Origin: Gammaproteobacteria bacterium
GTDB lineage: Bacteria > Pseudomonadota > Gammaproteobacteria > Steroidobacterales > Steroidobacteraceae
Direction of reading: 5' to 3'
NCBI GenBank assembly: GCA_017577615.1
Contig: PKRE01000004.1
Span: 254,457 to 318,456 of the forward strand
Length of the DNA stretch: 64,000 nt
A program made the translations under genes and the position numbers. This document shows positions 27,625 through 34,875 of this stretch, piece by piece (the stretch's first letter is position 1; every line of letters starts with the position of its first letter). The notes under the pieces are model-generated. The model did not search any database. It was given only the letters and a program-made list of their open reading frames with translations, and was not told the origin of the DNA.

Positions 27625-28263
27625 ATGCATCCAGTCAACGAAGAGGTGTTTTCCCCAAGCGACGGCGCGCTCGACGCCAAGTGGCGCGAGCACGTCGAGC
27701 AATGTCCCGAGTGCGCGGCGCGGCGTGCAGCAATCGAGCGCACTCGCGCGGCTCTCCGTGCGTTGCCGCCGCTCGAGCCCGTCGTCGAGTGGTCCGATAT
27801 TCGTGCGCGTTTCGTGGCGGTCGAGAAAAAGGCACGAGTGCAACGCCGTCGCAGGCGCGCGCTCAGTAGCTTGGCGCTCGCGGCCAGTATTGCGCTCGTC
27901 GCGGTGCTCGTCCGCCTTGCGCATCTGGATGATAACAACGTGGTTGACTCGTCTACAGAAAAGGTTGCGAGCACCGAGACGACCGGTGCAGCGACGATCG
28001 AGCTGGCGCGCCTCATCGAACGGTCCCGCGAGCTCGATGAGCTCTTGCAAACGATGCCGCAACGACCGAGCGTCGAGCGGGTGGGCATGGCGGCAACGCT
28101 CGATTCGATGGAGGAGCGCATTCAATGGCTCGATCATCAGTTGTCGTACGCGCAGGCAGGTCTCGATGCGGAGCAAGCGCAGCGGCTGTGGCAAGAGCGC
28201 GTCGAGCTCATGGATTCACTGGTGAAGGTGCGCTATGCGCAAGCACAGACTGCCTCGTTCTAG
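27625..28263 (+). CDS. Putative zinc-finger transmembrane anti-sigma factor
   Basis: A 212-residue protein in the usual anti-sigma position. The N-terminus has the zinc-binding anti-sigma pattern H23-x3-C27-x2-C30 (HVEQCPEC). A basic stretch (RVQRRRRR, 71-78) and one membrane helix (79-98) give a cytoplasmic-in orientation. The remaining periplasmic part is rich in charged helices and may be coiled coil. It would hold the sigma factor at the membrane. Homology outside the zinc motif is not recognisable, so the assignment rests on motif, topology and position. Confidence 0.72.
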   Translation: MHPVNEEVFSPSDGALDAKWREHVEQCPECAARRAAIERTRAALRALPPLEPVVEWSDIRARFVAVEKKARVQRRRRRALSSLALAASIALVAVLVRLAHLDDNNVVDSSTEKVASTETTGAATIELARLIERSRELDELLQTMPQRPSVERVGMAATLDSMEERIQWLDHQLSYAQAGLDAEQAQRLWQERVELMDSLVKVRYAQAQTASF

Positions 28264-28306
28264 TGTGAGTGCGCGCCGAATGCTTGTTCTTGACGGAGCT
28301 AGGCGG

Positions 28307-29302
28307 ATGACGAAGCTGACCAAGGTGCTGTGCACGTCAATGTGTGTGGGTCTTGCGCTCTGCGGCGCCGAGCTTTCAGCGGCCAACAAAGCCGACGACG
28401 AAGGGTCGCGCAGGGTGCTGCAGCAACGACTGGACGAGGCACGCAAGCGACTCGAGGCAGCCGCACGCGAGGTGGCGGAGCTGAGCGTGGCCTTGTCCGA
28501 CACCATGGTTCGCTTGCCGCCGCTCTCGTCGCTGGCGTACACGCCACGCGCGGCACTAGGCATTCTGCTCGGCACCGATCGGGACAAGCACGACGACGGC
28601 GTGGAGATCATGAGCGTGAGCCCCGGCGGTGCGGCTGCTGAAGCGGGTCTGCGGGCCGGCGACGTGCTCATCGAGATCGACGGCAAGTCGCTCGCGCGCG
28701 AAGGCATGCAGGATCCGCACGACAAGCTGCTGAGCTACATGCGCACCGTGGAGCCCGATCAGAAAGTGCGGCTACGCTATCGGCGCGACGGCAGGACGCA
28801 CGAAGTGGAGCTGGTGGCGCGCCCGATGCGCAATCGGTTCGTTATTCCACCGCAGCTCGAGCACAACGCGTCGACGCTGCTCGGTTGGCTGCAGGATGGC
28901 GTGTTTTATCGGGCTGAAGGCGTCTTCGGCAGCGCCGAGCTTGTGGCCATGACACCGAAGCTCGGGCAGTACTTCGGCACGGACAAAGGCTTGCTCGTCG
29001 TGCGCGCACCTGCCGACAGCCGGCTCAAGCTCGAAGAGGGCGATGTCATCCTCGACATCGACGGACGCGTGCCTACGAGCCCTTCGCACGCCTTTCGTAT
29101 CCTGAGCTCCTACCAGCCGGGCGAAAAGCTCAAGCTCAATGTCATGCGGCAGAAGAAGCGGCTTACCTTCGACGTCGTGATTCCCGACGAGCCTGTCAAG
29201 CGCAGCCGCTTCGAGCTGCGGCACCACCGTCCCGTCGAGCCGCACGCGCCAATGCGTACGCCCACGCCTGCGCGCGCGATCGTCAGCGTGAATACGGTCT
29301 AG
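28307..29302 (+). CDS. Exported protein with coiled coil and two PDZ domains
   Basis: 331 residues from ATG 28307, which has GGAG about 8 bases upstream; in-frame starts at 28235 and 28280 would lengthen a poor N-terminus. Residues 1-25 look like a signal peptide (MTKLTKVLCTSMCVGLALCG). A coiled coil covers about 35-68. PDZ 1 is about 81-172 (LGILLG, GGAAAEAGLRAGDVLIEIDG) and PDZ 2 about 215-305 (KLEEGDVILDIDG). There is no protease domain. It follows the sigma/anti-sigma pair by 43 bp and may sense periplasmic peptides to tune the anti-sigma factor. This role is inference. Confidence 0.8.
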   Translation: MTKLTKVLCTSMCVGLALCGAELSAANKADDEGSRRVLQQRLDEARKRLEAAAREVAELSVALSDTMVRLPPLSSLAYTPRAALGILLGTDRDKHDDGVEIMSVSPGGAAAEAGLRAGDVLIEIDGKSLAREGMQDPHDKLLSYMRTVEPDQKVRLRYRRDGRTHEVELVARPMRNRFVIPPQLEHNASTLLGWLQDGVFYRAEGVFGSAELVAMTPKLGQYFGTDKGLLVVRAPADSRLKLEEGDVILDIDGRVPTSPSHAFRILSSYQPGEKLKLNVMRQKKRLTFDVVIPDEPVKRSRFELRHHRPVEPHAPMRTPTPARAIVSVNTV

Positions 29303-29347
29303 GGTAGGGCGGCAGGCTACGGGCCACGGACGGCTACGGCGTGAGGT

Positions 29348-29358
29348 GCGCGAAGCGC
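29348..29358. repeat. GCGAAGC mini-hairpin
   Basis: GCGC-GAA-GCGC, one of several GAA-loop hairpins in intergenic DNA here; lies 40 bp before queA. Confidence 0.5.
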
Positions 29359-29398
29359 CGTAGCGGTCGCCGCTCACACCTGCTACCGTGCGCGCCCC

Positions 29399-30547
29399 AT
29401 GCGACGCGCCGATTTCTACTACGAGCTTCCGAGCGAGCTGATCGCACAGCGGCCGGCTCCCAACCGCACGGACAGTCGTTTGCTTCATCTGCATGGGCCG
29501 ACAGGCGCCGTGCGCGATCTCTTTTTCCGCGATTTGCCGACGCTGCTGCGCCGAGGCGACCTGCTCGTCTTCAACGATACCAAGGTCATCCCGGCGCGCA
29601 TCACCGGTAGGAAACCCACCGGCGGGCAGGTCGAGATCCTCTTGGAAAGAGTGCTCACGGAAAACCGCATCCTTGCGCAGGTGCGCGCCAGCAAGCCGCT
29701 CCGTCCCGATGCGCCGATCGCGTTGCCGGGCGGTGCAACTGCGCGCTTCATTAGCCGGCACGAGGATCTGTTCGAGCTCGAGCTCAGCACCGAGCCGCTG
29801 GGCTACTTCGAGCGCTACGGCACCATGCCGTTGCCGCCGTACATCGAGCGTCCGAGCGAAGCGGAAGATGCGACGCGCTACCAAACGGTGTATGCGCGCG
29901 CGCCCGGCGCGGTTGCGGCACCTACGGCGGGGTTGCACTTCGACGAGGCCATGCTGGAGCGGTGCGCCGCCATGGGTGTGCGGTTTGCGTTCGTCACGCT
30001 GCACGTCGGAGCCGGCACGTTTCAACCAGTGCGCGTCGATGATCTGGACCAGCACCGAATGCATGCAGAGCGCGTCACGGTGGATGCACGAGCATGCGCA
30101 GCGATCGCGCAAGCGCGCGCAGAAGGCGGCCGCATCATCGCCGTCGGGACGACGGTCGTGCGTAGCTTGGAGTCGGCTGTGAAGGACGGTCGCGTGCAGC
30201 CATTCAGCGGCGAGACACGGCTGTTCATCCGTCCCGGCTATCAGTTCCGGGTCATCGATGCGCTGCTCACCAACTTTCACTTGCCTGAATCGACGCTGCT
30301 GATGCTCGTGTGCGCCTTCGGTGGCTATGACGCGGTGATGGCCGCCTACCGTCACGCCGTGCGCGAGCGTTATCGCTTCTTCAGCTATGGGGATGCGATG
30401 TTTATTGAGGCTGGAGGCTGGGGACTGGAGGCTGGGGGCGTGACGCGTGGGTCTCCAGCCAAAGCGCAGCGCCTCGAGCCCAGCAGCTCAAGCGCAACTC
30501 AGCTGGGGATGACAGGCGATAACGTGTGCTTCGTCGTGGCTGAGTGA
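29399..30547 (+). CDS. queA: S-adenosylmethionine:tRNA ribosyltransferase-isomerase
   Basis: Builds epoxyqueuosine on tRNA from AdoMet. Family motifs are intact: FYYELPSELIAQRP at the N-terminus, VFNDTKVIPAR, PGAVAAPTAGLHFDE, LHVGAGTFQPV and VGTTVVRSLES. Residues 1-336 end at the conserved FFSYGDAMFI, after which E. coli QueA has only about a dozen residues. Here 46 residues follow (337-382), the first of them encoded by GAGGCTG/GGGACTG heptads. The catalytic core is complete, so the enzyme should be active. It is 5' of tgt, the enzyme that inserts the queuine precursor. Confidence 0.95.
   Translation: MRRADFYYELPSELIAQRPAPNRTDSRLLHLHGPTGAVRDLFFRDLPTLLRRGDLLVFNDTKVIPARITGRKPTGGQVEILLERVLTENRILAQVRASKPLRPDAPIALPGGATARFISRHEDLFELELSTEPLGYFERYGTMPLPPYIERPSEAEDATRYQTVYARAPGAVAAPTAGLHFDEAMLERCAAMGVRFAFVTLHVGAGTFQPVRVDDLDQHRMHAERVTVDARACAAIAQARAEGGRIIAVGTTVVRSLESAVKDGRVQPFSGETRLFIRPGYQFRVIDALLTNFHLPESTLLMLVCAFGGYDAVMAAYRHAVRERYRFFSYGDAMFIEAGGWGLEAGGVTRGSPAKAQRLEPSSSSATQLGMTGDNVCFVVAE
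30407..30460. repeat. Heptad array inside queA 3' coding end
   Basis: GAGGCTG-GAGGCTG-GGGACTG-GAGGCTG-GGGGCGT (30407-30441), then a CCAGCC at 30455 that can pair with GGCTGG at 30430. It is translated as EAGGWGLEAGGVTRG after the normal QueA end. Confidence 0.85.
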
Positions 30548-30638
30548 TCGTTCTGCCAGCGTTGCATGTGAGCAGGCACCCAAATTCGTGCGTTCAGCAG
30601 CTACACTGTGCTCTTGCGGCTTCGGCCAGTCGTTCTTT

Positions 30639-30667
30639 GCTCCAGCCTCCAGTCTCCAGTCCAGCTC
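30639..30667. repeat. Heptad array abutting tgt start
   Basis: GCTCCAG-CCTCCAG-TCTCCAG-TCCAGCT plus one base, then ATG. It is the inverted form of the array in queA 230 bp upstream and occupies the ribosome-binding region. Confidence 0.85.
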
Positions 30668-31777
30668 ATGCATTTTCAGCTCCTAGCCACTGACGGGCGC
30701 GCGCGGCGCGGCCGCATCACGTTCCACCGCGGCGTCGTGGAGACGCCTGCATTCATGCCGGTGGGCACCTACGGCACCGTCAAGGCGATGACGCCGGAGG
30801 AGCTCGTCGATCTCGGCGCGCAGATCATTCTCGGTAACACGTTTCATCTCATGTTGAGGCCGGGCACGGACGTGATTCGCGCGCACGGCGGGCTGCATGG
30901 ATTCATGAACTGGAAAGGACCGATCCTGACGGATTCGGGCGGCTTTCAGGTGTTCAGCCTAGCCACTCTGCGCAAGGTCACCGAGGAGGGCGTGCTCTTT
31001 CGCTCGCCGGTCAACGGCGATCTCGTGCTGCTCACACCCGAGCGCTCGATGCAGGTGCAGCGCGCGCTCGACTCTGACGTCGTCATGGTCTTCGACGAGT
31101 GCACGCCGTACCCTGCAACAGAAAAGCAAGCCAGAAGCTCGATGGAGCTGTCCCTGCGATGGGCGGCCCGCAGTCGTGCCGAGTTCGATCGGCTCGAGAA
31201 CCCGCATGCGCTGTTCGGGATCGTTCAGGGAGGCATGTACGACGCGCTGCGCGAGGCGTCGCTCGCAGGGCTGCTCGAGATCGGCTTCGACGGTTATGCG
31301 ATCGGCGGACTGGCGGTCGGGGAACCGAAAGAGGAACGCGAGCGCGTGCTCGATGTGCTCGAGCCAAAGCTGCCGATCGATCGCCCCAGGTATCTCATGG
31401 GCGTGGGCACGCCGGAGGATCTCGTCGAAGCGGTGCGCCGCGGCGTCGACATGTTCGATTGCGTGATGCCGACGCGGCATGCCCGCAACGGCCATCTGTT
31501 TACTTCAGAGGGCGTGATCAAGATCCGCAACGCGCGTTACGAGCGTGACACGCGCCCGCTCGATGAGGCGTGCACCTGCTACACGTGCGCACATTACAGC
31601 CGTGCCTACCTGCGGCATCTCGACAAATGCGGAGAAATTTTGGCTGCCCGGCTCGGCACCATTCATAATTTGCATTATTACCTTGCCTTGATGCAGTCGA
31701 TGCGCACCGCCATCGAAGAAGGCCGCTTCAACGCCTTCGTTGCCGACTTCTATGCGCGCCGTCGTGAACGCGATTGA
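30668..31777 (+). CDS. tgt: tRNA-guanine transglycosylase
   Basis: Exchanges G34 for the preQ1 base in tRNAs for Asp, Asn, His and Tyr. It has 369 residues from ATG 30668 (MHFQLLATDG). The active site is complete: TDSGGFQVFSL near 88, the nucleophile region GVDMFDCVMPTRHARNG near 258-274, and zinc ligands CTCYTCAHYSRAYLRHL near 297-313. A 20-codon upstream extension has no homology. No Shine-Dalgarno sequence is visible because heptads fill the site. Together with queA it provides two steps of queuosine synthesis; yajC-secDF, often directly next, is displaced by two genes here. Confidence 0.96.
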   Translation: MHFQLLATDGRARRGRITFHRGVVETPAFMPVGTYGTVKAMTPEELVDLGAQIILGNTFHLMLRPGTDVIRAHGGLHGFMNWKGPILTDSGGFQVFSLATLRKVTEEGVLFRSPVNGDLVLLTPERSMQVQRALDSDVVMVFDECTPYPATEKQARSSMELSLRWAARSRAEFDRLENPHALFGIVQGGMYDALREASLAGLLEIGFDGYAIGGLAVGEPKEERERVLDVLEPKLPIDRPRYLMGVGTPEDLVEAVRRGVDMFDCVMPTRHARNGHLFTSEGVIKIRNARYERDTRPLDEACTCYTCAHYSRAYLRHLDKCGEILAARLGTIHNLHYYLALMQSMRTAIEEGRFNAFVADFYARRRERD

Positions 31778-31857
31778 GCGCGTGTTGTGTCGCCGAACGG
31801 GCTTGGCACCGGCGTGCAAGGGCGGGGTGTGACTGGATCGTGACTTTGCCGCCTTCC

Positions 31858-32925
31858 ATGCTCGCCGACTTACCGACCGCTCCATGGTTCCGCCACGTGC
31901 TCGTGGCGTGCTTGATCCTGGGAATCGTGCTGCTGACGTTCAGCGTGGTGCAGCCGTTTCTCGTGCCGCTCATCTGGGGCGCGATCCTCGCTTATGTGAG
32001 CTGGCCCGCCAACCGGCGCGTGCTGCAGCTCGTCGGGAAGCGGCCTGCGCTCGCCGCGCTGATCACCACTGTGCTCGTGACGCTTGCGCTCGTCGTTCCG
32101 ATGATCTGGCTCGTGCTGCTGTTGCGAGTCGAAGCGCTGGCGGCTTATGCAGAAGTGCAAGCGTTTCTAATGAGCAAGCCCACCTTGCCGCCCGCCTTGC
32201 TCGATGTCCCGTGGCTCGGCCCGTGGGTGCAGCAGTGGCTGTCCGAAGTCGCGGAGAATCCCCACGTGCTGCGCGAGCAGTTCGTGTCCTTGATCGAGCA
32301 GTCTTCCGTCGAGATCTCACGGCTCATCGGCGGCGTCGGGCGCAACGCAGCCAAGCTGTTTTTCGCCGTGCTGTCCATGTTCTTCTTGCTGCGCGACGGC
32401 CCGCGCGTGCTACGAGAAGTGCGGGCGATCCTCGAAGGTATCCTGGGCCCGCGCGTGAGCGATTATCTGGATGCGATCGGCGCCACGACGCAGGCAGTCG
32501 TGTACGCACTGATTCTCGGCGCGATCGCGCAAGGCGTGGTCGCAGGCATCGGCTATTGGCTCTTCGGCTTGCAAGCGCCAGTGCTGCTCGGCGCGATCAC
32601 GGTGCTGATCGCGCTCATTCCGTTCGGCGCACCCGTGGTTTGGGGCAGCTTGTCGATCTGGATGCTCTTGACCGGGGAGATCTTCGCGGGCATCGGTTTG
32701 CTGCTCTGGGGCGTGCTGCTCGTGAGCTGGATGGACAACATCGTGCGGCCGCTGGTGATCTCGAACGCGACGCGCATGCCGTTCTTGCTCGTGGTGTTCG
32801 GAGTCCTGGGCGGCGTGCTCGCATTCGGGCTCGTCGGGTTGTTTATCGGCCCAGTGCTGCTGGCTGTGATGCTGGCGATCTGGCGGGAGTGGCTCGAGCA
32901 ACATCGGCCGCGGGAAGGAGTGTAA
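31858..32925 (+). CDS. AI-2E/PerM-family membrane permease
   Basis: Multi-spanning inner membrane protein of about 355 residues with seven to eight hydrophobic helices, for example VACLILGIVLLTFSVVQPFL near the N-terminus. The family's late motif is present as LIPFGAPVVWG and MDNIVRPLVISNATRMPFLLV, followed by GLFIGPVLLAV. The substrate is unknown; some relatives export autoinducer-2 or act as sodium/proton antiporters. The start is uncertain: ATG 31858 was chosen, while an in-frame GTG at 31840 and a TTG/GTG further up are possible. It begins 80 bp after tgt. Confidence 0.85.
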   Translation: MLADLPTAPWFRHVLVACLILGIVLLTFSVVQPFLVPLIWGAILAYVSWPANRRVLQLVGKRPALAALITTVLVTLALVVPMIWLVLLLRVEALAAYAEVQAFLMSKPTLPPALLDVPWLGPWVQQWLSEVAENPHVLREQFVSLIEQSSVEISRLIGGVGRNAAKLFFAVLSMFFLLRDGPRVLREVRAILEGILGPRVSDYLDAIGATTQAVVYALILGAIAQGVVAGIGYWLFGLQAPVLLGAITVLIALIPFGAPVVWGSLSIWMLLTGEIFAGIGLLLWGVLLVSWMDNIVRPLVISNATRMPFLLVVFGVLGGVLAFGLVGLFIGPVLLAVMLAIWREWLEQHRPREGV

Positions 32926-32927
32926 AT

Positions 32928-32973
32928 GGCCTGGAGGCTGGAGGCGGCAGGTGTAATGCGTATGTCTCTAGCC
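32928..32973. repeat. Heptad array after permease gene
   Basis: GGCCTGG-AGGCTGG-AGGCGGC-AGGTGTA, ending at CTCTAGCC (32966-32973), which pairs with GGCTGGAG. It begins 2 bases after the TAA stop. Confidence 0.75.
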
Positions 32974-32990
32974 TAAGCCCAGAGCCAAGC

Positions 32991-33018
32991 GTCCAGGGCC
33001 CAGCGCCCAGCCTCAGCT
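32991..33018. repeat. Heptad array at CorC-like gene 3' end
   Basis: GTCCAGG-GCCCAGC-GCCCAGC-CTCAGCT on the + strand; the G-rich form follows and overlaps the minus-strand stop codon at 33013. Confidence 0.75.
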
Positions 33019-34308
33019 TGCCGCAGCATCCTTTGCCTTCGTCAACAAGACCTTGTCTATCCTCATGCCGTCCATGTCGACGATCTCAATGCGCAGATCG
33101 CGCCACGTGAGCGTGTCGCCGGCTTTCGGTATATGCCCGAGATGCGCCAGGATGAACCCCGCCACGGTGTGATAGTCGCGACCGACCATGTCGCGCCGCT
33201 CCAGCCGGCGTTGCAGCTCATCGATCGGCAAGTGCCCGTCGACGAGCCATGTGCCATCCGGCCGCAGAACCAACTCCGGGCGTTCGCGACTGCCGACGTC
33301 GGGCAGCTCGCCGGCAATCGCTTTGAGAATGTCGATCGGCGTTGCGATGCCTTCGATGCCGCCGTATTCATCGGTAATGACGGCAAGATGTGTGCTCGAG
33401 CGCTGGAACTGATCGAGGAGCTGCAGCGCCGAGATCGATTCCGGCACGTGCAACGGCTGCAGGATGTCCTTCTCCTCGTCGATGTGTCCACGATGAACGG
33501 CTTCGCTGAGGCTGGCTAGCGTGATGACTCCGAGCAAATTGTCGAGCTCGCCGCGTGCCAGCAGAAACCGCGAATGACCGCTTTCCTTCGCCTGCTGCCA
33601 TAGCGCTGCGATCGGCTCATCGATGTCGAGCCACACGATCTCCTGACGCGGCACCATGATGGAGCCGACTCGGCGGTCGGCAAGCGCCAGGACGCCTTCA
33701 ACCAAGCTGCGCTCGGAGGCAAGAAACACACCTGCGCGCGTGGCCTCCGCGATCAACGCTCGCACATCGTCCTCGGTCACCGCCGCCTGGGGTGCCGCAG
33801 ACTGCGGCAGCAGGCGCAGGATGCCGTCCACTGAGACCCGCAACAAGGAGACAAAGGGCGCCATGATCTTGGCGAACCAGCGCATGATCGGCGCAACGCG
33901 TATTGCCAGCGCTTCTGCGTGCATGAGCGCCAGCCGCTTGGGCACGAGCTCGCCGATGATGAGCGACACATAGGTGATGATGACCGCCACCACCACGAAG
34001 GCAGCCTTTTGTGCATACACCGCGGCAAGGCCGAGCTCGACGAGCGTGGCTCCGAGCGGCTCGGCCAGCGTGGCGCCGCTGTAAAGGCCCGTCACGATGC
34101 TGATCAACGTGATGCCGATCTGGATCGCAGAGAGCAGGGTGGTCGGGTCTTCGATGAGCGCCAAGGCGGACTGAGCGCCCCGCTTGCCTTGCTCCACGGC
34201 GGCTTGGATCCTGCTGCGCTTGGAGGCCACGAGCGCCATCTCCGACAGAGCGAAGAACCCGTTGAGCAGGACGAGCAGCAGGATGACGACTATTTCGCCG
34301 GTAGGCAT
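33013..34308 (-). CDS. DUF21/CBS/CorC-type membrane protein
   Basis: HlyC/CorC-family protein of 431 residues from ATG 34308 (MPTGEIVVILLL). The order is a CNNM/DUF21 membrane domain with four hydrophobic segments (about 4-150), two CBS domains (about 205-330: IMVPRQEIVWLDIDEP, and the second with ITDEYGGIEGIATPIDIL), and a C-terminal CorC_HlyC domain (GTWLVDGHLPIDEL). Relatives take part in magnesium/cobalt efflux. A 51-codon upstream extension covers the yajC promoter region and is unlikely. No good ribosome site is seen. It is divergent from yajC and convergent with the permease gene. Confidence 0.9.
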   Translation of the reverse strand: MPTGEIVVILLLVLLNGFFALSEMALVASKRSRIQAAVEQGKRGAQSALALIEDPTTLLSAIQIGITLISIVTGLYSGATLAEPLGATLVELGLAAVYAQKAAFVVVAVIITYVSLIIGELVPKRLALMHAEALAIRVAPIMRWFAKIMAPFVSLLRVSVDGILRLLPQSAAPQAAVTEDDVRALIAEATRAGVFLASERSLVEGVLALADRRVGSIMVPRQEIVWLDIDEPIAALWQQAKESGHSRFLLARGELDNLLGVITLASLSEAVHRGHIDEEKDILQPLHVPESISALQLLDQFQRSSTHLAVITDEYGGIEGIATPIDILKAIAGELPDVGSRERPELVLRPDGTWLVDGHLPIDELQRRLERRDMVGRDYHTVAGFILAHLGHIPKAGDTLTWRDLRIEIVDMDGMRIDKVLLTKAKDAAAS

Positions 34309-34444
34309 GGATCGCAGTGCGTTCGAAACCAGAGCGGGAGTGTAAGGCCGATCGGGCGAGGGTTCACGGACACGTGTCAAGGTCGAGCGAATGGCGGCGT
34401 CGCGGGCCCTTGTATGCTTTTCCGGCGCGAGCGGGGCGGCTGTG

Positions 34445-34450
34445 TATAAT
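34445..34450 (+). promoter_or_regulatory. Predicted -10 box of yajC-secD-secF
   Basis: A consensus TATAAT, rare in this GC-rich sequence, 80 bp before yajC. No matching -35 at 16-18 bp (CCGGCG region), so an activator or extended recognition may be needed. The predicted leader is about 70 nt. Confidence 0.55.
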
Positions 34451-34495
34451 GCGCCGCTCATTTGGGCCGGCGACGGCCTACGGTTTTCAACAACT

Positions 34496-34514
34496 CCTCT
34501 AAGAGAGGTTTTTT
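34496..34514 (+). terminator. Hairpin plus U-tract in yajC leader (possible attenuator)
   Basis: CCTCT-AAG-AGAGG followed by six T, then the yajC ATG 15 bases later. A second weaker element (GGCCG-GCGA-CGGCC, then CGGTTTT) lies just upstream at 34466-34485. No other + strand gene ends here, so it can only act on the yajC transcript. The 5-bp stem is short. Confidence 0.5.
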
Positions 34515-34529
34515 CGGGGGCCCACCGAT

Positions 34530-34862
34530 ATGGACTGGCTCATCTCAACCGCCGCGGCGCAGGCGCAAGGCGCACCTGGGCAGCCCAATGCATTCATGAG
34601 CTTTTTGCCGCTCATCCTCATTTTCGTCGTTTTCTACTTTCTGCTGATCCGTCCGCAGGCCAAGCGGGCGAAAGAGCATCGCGCCATGATCGCGGCGCTC
34701 GAGGTCGGGACCGAAGTCGTGACGAGCGGCGGCATCCTCGGAAAGATCACCGAGCTCGGCGATCAGATCGTCACGGTGGAAATCGCCGACGGCGTGCGTG
34801 TGAAAGTCCAGCGCCATACGATCGCGCAAGTCCTCCCCAAAGGCACCCTAAAGAGCGCCTGA
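34530..34862 (+). CDS. yajC: Preprotein translocase subunit YajC
   Basis: Single-span inner membrane accessory of SecDF/SecYEG, 110 residues. The hydrophobic helix is about 22-42 (FMSFLPLILIFVVFYFLLIR), followed by the signature RPQAKRAKEH and the soluble GTEVVTSGGILGKITELGD domain. The N-terminus carries a short Ala/Gln-rich segment common in this group. It is first gene of yajC-secD-secF, 13 bp before secD. Confidence 0.96.
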   Translation: MDWLISTAAAQAQGAPGQPNAFMSFLPLILIFVVFYFLLIRPQAKRAKEHRAMIAALEVGTEVVTSGGILGKITELGDQIVTVEIADGVRVKVQRHTIAQVLPKGTLKSA

Positions 34863-34875
34863 CTCGCTTCATTCC

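Noticed and set aside
28772..30355. 527-codon minus-strand frame across the PDZ gene and queA
   Set aside because: Antisense shadow of two well-supported genes; the translation is His/Arg/Asp-rich with no domain.
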